Source of the DNA: Treponema sp.
Lineage (GTDB): Bacteria; Spirochaetota; Spirochaetia; Treponematales; Breznakiellaceae
Direction of reading: 5' to 3'
DNA length: 20,231 nt
Assembly: GCA_031266255.1 (NCBI GenBank)
Contig: JAISBK010000030.1
Location: 1-20,231, forward strand
Made by a program: the position numbers and the translations under genes. The notes below the pieces were generated by a model that was not told where the DNA came from, searched no databases, and saw nothing but the letters and a program-made list of their open reading frames with translations. Of this stretch, positions 20,208-20,231 are shown one piece after another. Position 1 is the stretch's first letter, and the number at the start of each line of letters is the position of its first letter.

Positions 20208-20231
20208 ACAAACTCCTTTTAGCGGTTTTAA

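Noticed and set aside
1..20231. tRNA, rRNA or CRISPR elements
   Set aside because: No cloverleaf, conserved ribosomal segment or regularly spaced repeats were seen in reading through both strands.

Overview
The window reads as a chromosomal segment of a Gram-negative host-associated bacterium, most likely a treponeme-like spirochaete. The reasons are moderate GC with strong AGGAG ribosome binding sites, a lipoprotein combining a CsgG/LpoB-like domain with a DUF1566-like domain, a CopG/BrnT-like toxin-antitoxin pair, and a tripartite RND pump. The genus is inferred from gene style only. There is no rRNA, tRNA or other phylogenetic marker here.

Layout. (1) Bases 1-864 are a scarred left edge. 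They hold the start of a minus-strand gene that leaves the window, with a visible promoter; a very AT-rich (about 28% GC by hand count) C-terminal fragment of an SGNH-hydrolase-like surface-polysaccharide protein; and a decayed IS1-family transposase remnant. (2) Bases 865-6400 are a compact minus-strand efflux operon in the order tolC-like outer membrane factor, membrane fusion protein, RND pump. A dyad sits just upstream of it. (3) Bases 6512-9085 encode a MalT/LAL-type ATPase regulator of the LuxR family, immediately upstream of the pump operon. (4) Bases 9213-11745 are a PhoB/PhoR-type two-component system, response regulator first. Its leader carries nested inverted repeats and a 9-bp triplicated tract over the ribosome binding site. 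(5) Bases 11975-16666 encode glutamate synthase large subunit (GltB), with no small subunit beside it. (6) Bases 16828-17956 are a toxin-antitoxin cluster: a BrnT-like toxin gene and a CopG/BrnA-like antitoxin gene whose 5' ends are near-identical 80-bp direct repeats, and a divergent HicB-type antitoxin with no HicA. The hicB promoter has palindromes in its spacer. (7) Bases 18086-18484 encode a small DUF4234 membrane protein that ends at a clear terminator. (8) Bases 18485-18803 are non-coding and rich in hairpins. (9) Bases 18804-20207 encode a CsgG/LpoB-like lipoprotein with three GPAGG repeats and a DUF1566-like C-terminus.

How the genes relate. Apart from the left fragment and hicB, everything is on the minus strand. 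The LAL regulator is the natural candidate to control the adjacent efflux operon, perhaps through the dyad at 6423-6451. The two-component system may control itself or envelope genes. GltB is a nitrogen-assimilation enzyme with no obvious functional link to its neighbours. The toxin-antitoxin block between gltB and the DUF4234 gene is the clearest accessory insertion, and its duplicated 5' ends are the most unusual structure in the window.
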